The notes below the pieces were generated by a model. That model was not told the origin of the DNA. It worked only from the letters and a program-made list of their open reading frames with translations, and ran no database searches. A stretch of DNA of 64,000 nt, from contig NZ_FNZR01000013.1 of assembly GCF_900109365.1 (NCBI RefSeq), positions 1-64,000 on the forward strand, given 5' to 3'. Below, in pieces: positions 62,376-64,000 of the stretch. Each line of letters starts with the position of its first letter. Positions within the stretch are counted from its first letter, which is position 1. This DNA is from Parapedobacter koreensis (GTDB taxonomy: Bacteria; Bacteroidota; Bacteroidia; Sphingobacteriales; Sphingobacteriaceae). The translations under genes and the position numbers were made by a program.

Positions 62376-62933
62376 TTACAATTTATCAATCGGCTTACGC
62401 AGATTGATACCAAGATTTTTGAATTGGGAAGGGGTGAGGCCCGTCGTTTTTTTAAATTGTGTCGAAAGGTAAGCTACGCTGCTGTACCCCAGTCGGTATG
62501 CGATTTCGCTCAATGTCAGCTCATTGTAAGAGAGCAATTCCTTGACTTTCTCCATACGTTGCAGGATAACGTATTGCTCGATGGTGATGCCCTCTTTTTC
62601 GGAAAAAAGTTTGCTGAGCTGGGAATACTCTTTGTTGAGTGCTTTTTGCAGGACGTTGGTGAAGACAAAATGATTGTCCTCCAATTGATGCACATGTTCA
62701 ATGATAATGGACTTGATTTTTTCGACCAATTGCTGTTGTTGGTCATCCAGCAGTACGAAACCAAGCGCATCCAGTTCCCGCTGCAAATCCGCGTGCTGCT
62801 GATCCGTCAGTGGCTGGCCTACAACCACTTCGCCAAGCCGCACATCCAGGGGTGTAATGCCCATGGAGGCGAATACCTGTGAAACGGCCTGAATACACCG
62901 CGGACATACCATGTTTTTGATGGCGATTTTCAT
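62376..62933 (-). CDS. AraC-family regulator with N-terminal HMA-like metal-binding domain
   Basis: 185 residues. The N-terminal 65 residues (IAIKNMVCPRCIQAVSQVFASMGITP, with C10 and C13) look like a heavy-metal-associated domain with a CxxC site. The AraC helix-turn-helix occupies the C-terminus: LSEIAYRLGYSSVAYLSTQFKKTTGLTPSQF. A metal or thiol signal may therefore control its binding. It lies between crcB and the TauE gene in one minus-strand run, so they may be its targets. Confidence 0.88.
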   Translation of the reverse strand: MKIAIKNMVCPRCIQAVSQVFASMGITPLDVRLGEVVVGQPLTDQQHADLQRELDALGFVLLDDQQQQLVEKIKSIIIEHVHQLEDNHFVFTNVLQKALNKEYSQLSKLFSEKEGITIEQYVILQRMEKVKELLSYNELTLSEIAYRLGYSSVAYLSTQFKKTTGLTPSQFKNLGINLRKPIDKL

Positions 62934-62961
62934 TATACAAAGGTAATAAAATAGGCCTTTC

Positions 62962-63741
62962 TCAAAACAACTCCCTGCTTAGGATATAAATCCCCATAGT
63001 GAGTACACACCAGCCAAAACCGGAGCGCAGCCGTTCGCCGGGTATGTGCCTGCCAATCGCACTGCCGATAATCACCCCGCAGATGGTAATGCCTAAAATC
63101 CTAAGCAGGAATGGCCAGTCGATAGCAACATGCCCGATATCGCCAATGAAGCCTATTACTGAATTGATGGTAATGATGAATAGTGAGGTGCCGATGGCTT
63201 CTTTTATGGGGATGTGGACGAGCAATACCAGTACCGGGATAATTAGGAAACCTCCACCGGCTCCCAAAAGGCCCGTCACCAGTCCAATGCCTAATCCAAT
63301 AATCAGGAGTTTGGGTAAGTTGGCTTGCTGGTTCCGATGTTTTTCCCGATGCCCAAGAATCATGGATACGGACGCCGCCAACATCAGCGCTGCGAAAAAT
63401 ACCATCATTGCGCTGGATTTGGTTACCGTGAAGGTTCCAAACCGCATGAGCTGATCTGGAATTGCCGGTAATAAATATTTTCGCACCACAAACACGGTTG
63501 CTACGGAAGTGAGGCCAAATGACAAGGCAGCCTTGATATTAACGTATCCTTTGCTGTATTGGTATATCGTCCCTGCAAGGCTGGTCAGTCCGACGATAAA
63601 TAGCGAATAAGAAGTAGCCAGCGCCGGCTCGAAATGAAATAAATAGACCAATACGGGTACGGTGAGGATAGAACCGCCGCCACCGATGAGACCAAGGGAA
63701 ATCCCAATAAATACGGACAAGATATAGCCGATAATCTCCAT
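62962..63741 (-). CDS. TauE/SafE-family membrane permease
   Basis: About 259 residues from the ATG at 63741 (MEIIGYILSVFIGISLGLIGGGGSILTVPVLVYLF), which begins with a membrane helix as expected; the longer frame from 63777 adds a non-hydrophobic leader. Eight membrane segments; the GGGGSxxxxPxL and the second GLLGAGGGFLIIPVLVLLV repeats are the family hallmark. Members export sulfite or related organosulfur anions. It is the first gene of the three-gene run with the HMA-AraC and crcB genes. Confidence 0.92.
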   Translation of the reverse strand: MEIIGYILSVFIGISLGLIGGGGSILTVPVLVYLFHFEPALATSYSLFIVGLTSLAGTIYQYSKGYVNIKAALSFGLTSVATVFVVRKYLLPAIPDQLMRFGTFTVTKSSAMMVFFAALMLAASVSMILGHREKHRNQQANLPKLLIIGLGIGLVTGLLGAGGGFLIIPVLVLLVHIPIKEAIGTSLFIITINSVIGFIGDIGHVAIDWPFLLRILGITICGVIIGSAIGRHIPGERLRSGFGWCVLTMGIYILSRELF

Positions 63742-63936
63742 CAATGGTGCCTCACGAAATTGGATATCATGGAGCAAAGTACGTTTAATTTGGCAACTCA
63801 GTCAAGCTATAGGCGAAATATCATCATTAATTGCGGCTGACAAGCGCCGACAAAGATGTTTCCCAAAACCAAATGCATTGCCGGTTGTTTGTATAGCAAT
63901 GAACAGAAACAACATTTTATCAAGACACAGGAAGAT

Positions 63937-64000
63937 ATGAACGCCAAGACCAAAGAAATACTGGACGACGTAAAAGAACGGCTCCAAGAAGCCAGTGACC
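63937..64000 (+). CDS. Partial gene at the right edge, unknown
   Basis: An open frame from ATG 63937 (preceded by AGGAAG) reads MNAKTKEILDDVKERLQEAS and continues past the window end. It is too short to classify; an in-frame upstream ATG at 63856 exists but lacks a ribosome-binding site. Helical charged character only. Confidence 0.4.
   Translation, partial: MNAKTKEILDDVKERLQEASD

Noticed and set aside
1-64000. Insertion sequences or transposases
   Set aside because: No transposase-like protein or flanking terminal repeats were recognised on either strand.

Overview
The window looks like chromosomal DNA of a member of the Bacteroidota, probably Sphingobacteriaceae or a close relative (family level is inference). 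Several intergenic regions carry the TAnnTTTG -7 box with a TTG/TTTG element 19-20 bp upstream that is typical of this phylum. The gene content fits too: TonB-dependent receptors with an N-terminal carboxypeptidase-like domain, TPR-HTH and TPR-histidine kinase regulators, YpdA, a DUF4142 lipoprotein, and a Bacteroidota-style PEP carboxylase. Shine-Dalgarno sequences are mostly absent, with a striking exception in front of cas8.

Region 1 (1-11467) is a type I-B CRISPR-Cas locus: cas8b-cas7-cas5-cas3, then cas4-cas1-cas2, a leader, and 13 repeats with 12 spacers whose two leader-distal repeats are decayed. Two things are unusual. No cas6 is visible. An AAA_14/DUF4143 ATPase with a PD-(D/E)xK-like C-terminus sits between cas3 and cas4, and its stop codon overlaps the cas4 start, so it appears to be translated with the adaptation module. 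The left edge holds a YggL-like gene and an N-terminally truncated reading frame that overlaps the cas8 start.

Region 2 (11468-18234, minus strand) reads as a phytate-use cluster: a membrane-spanning TPR-HTH regulator, a TonB-dependent receptor, a very acidic lipoprotein and a beta-propeller phytase lipoprotein.

Region 3 (18413-34562) is mostly housekeeping and signalling: a PfkB sugar kinase, an ECF sigma factor overlapping a small cytochrome-b5-like protein, MurB, a TetR regulator, YpdA, a FUSC/YccS membrane protein, a PEGA-like secreted protein plus an outer-membrane barrel, a TPR histidine kinase with a NarL-type regulator, PEP carboxylase, a DUF4142 lipoprotein and a Gfo/Idh/MocA oxidoreductase.

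Region 4 (34645-37921) holds ppk1 and ppx in one operon behind a direct TTAACA repeat with 11-bp period (Pho-box-like), followed by tRNA-Leu(GAG) with its own promoter and terminator.

Region 5 (38071-54921) contains small proteins (SRPBCC, DUF3052-like, a dodecin lacking the flavin-stacking Trp), an M1 peptidase, an Spx/ArsC-like protein, a TonB receptor-like barrel, dnaX, an endonuclease Q-UvrD helicase fusion gene broken by one frameshift and one amber codon, an ABC exporter, a LOG-family protein, an ATP-cone/Mrr-like nuclease, and a HAD protein whose nucleophile Asp is Asn.

Region 6 (55081-63741, minus strand) is a tetR-tolC-hlyD-ATPase-ATPase-permease-permease exporter operon (the YbhGFSR type with the two ATPase halves as separate genes) with two matching palindromic operators, then crcB, an HMA-AraC fusion regulator and a TauE/SafE permease. 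A partial gene begins at the right edge. No insertion sequence or transposase was seen.
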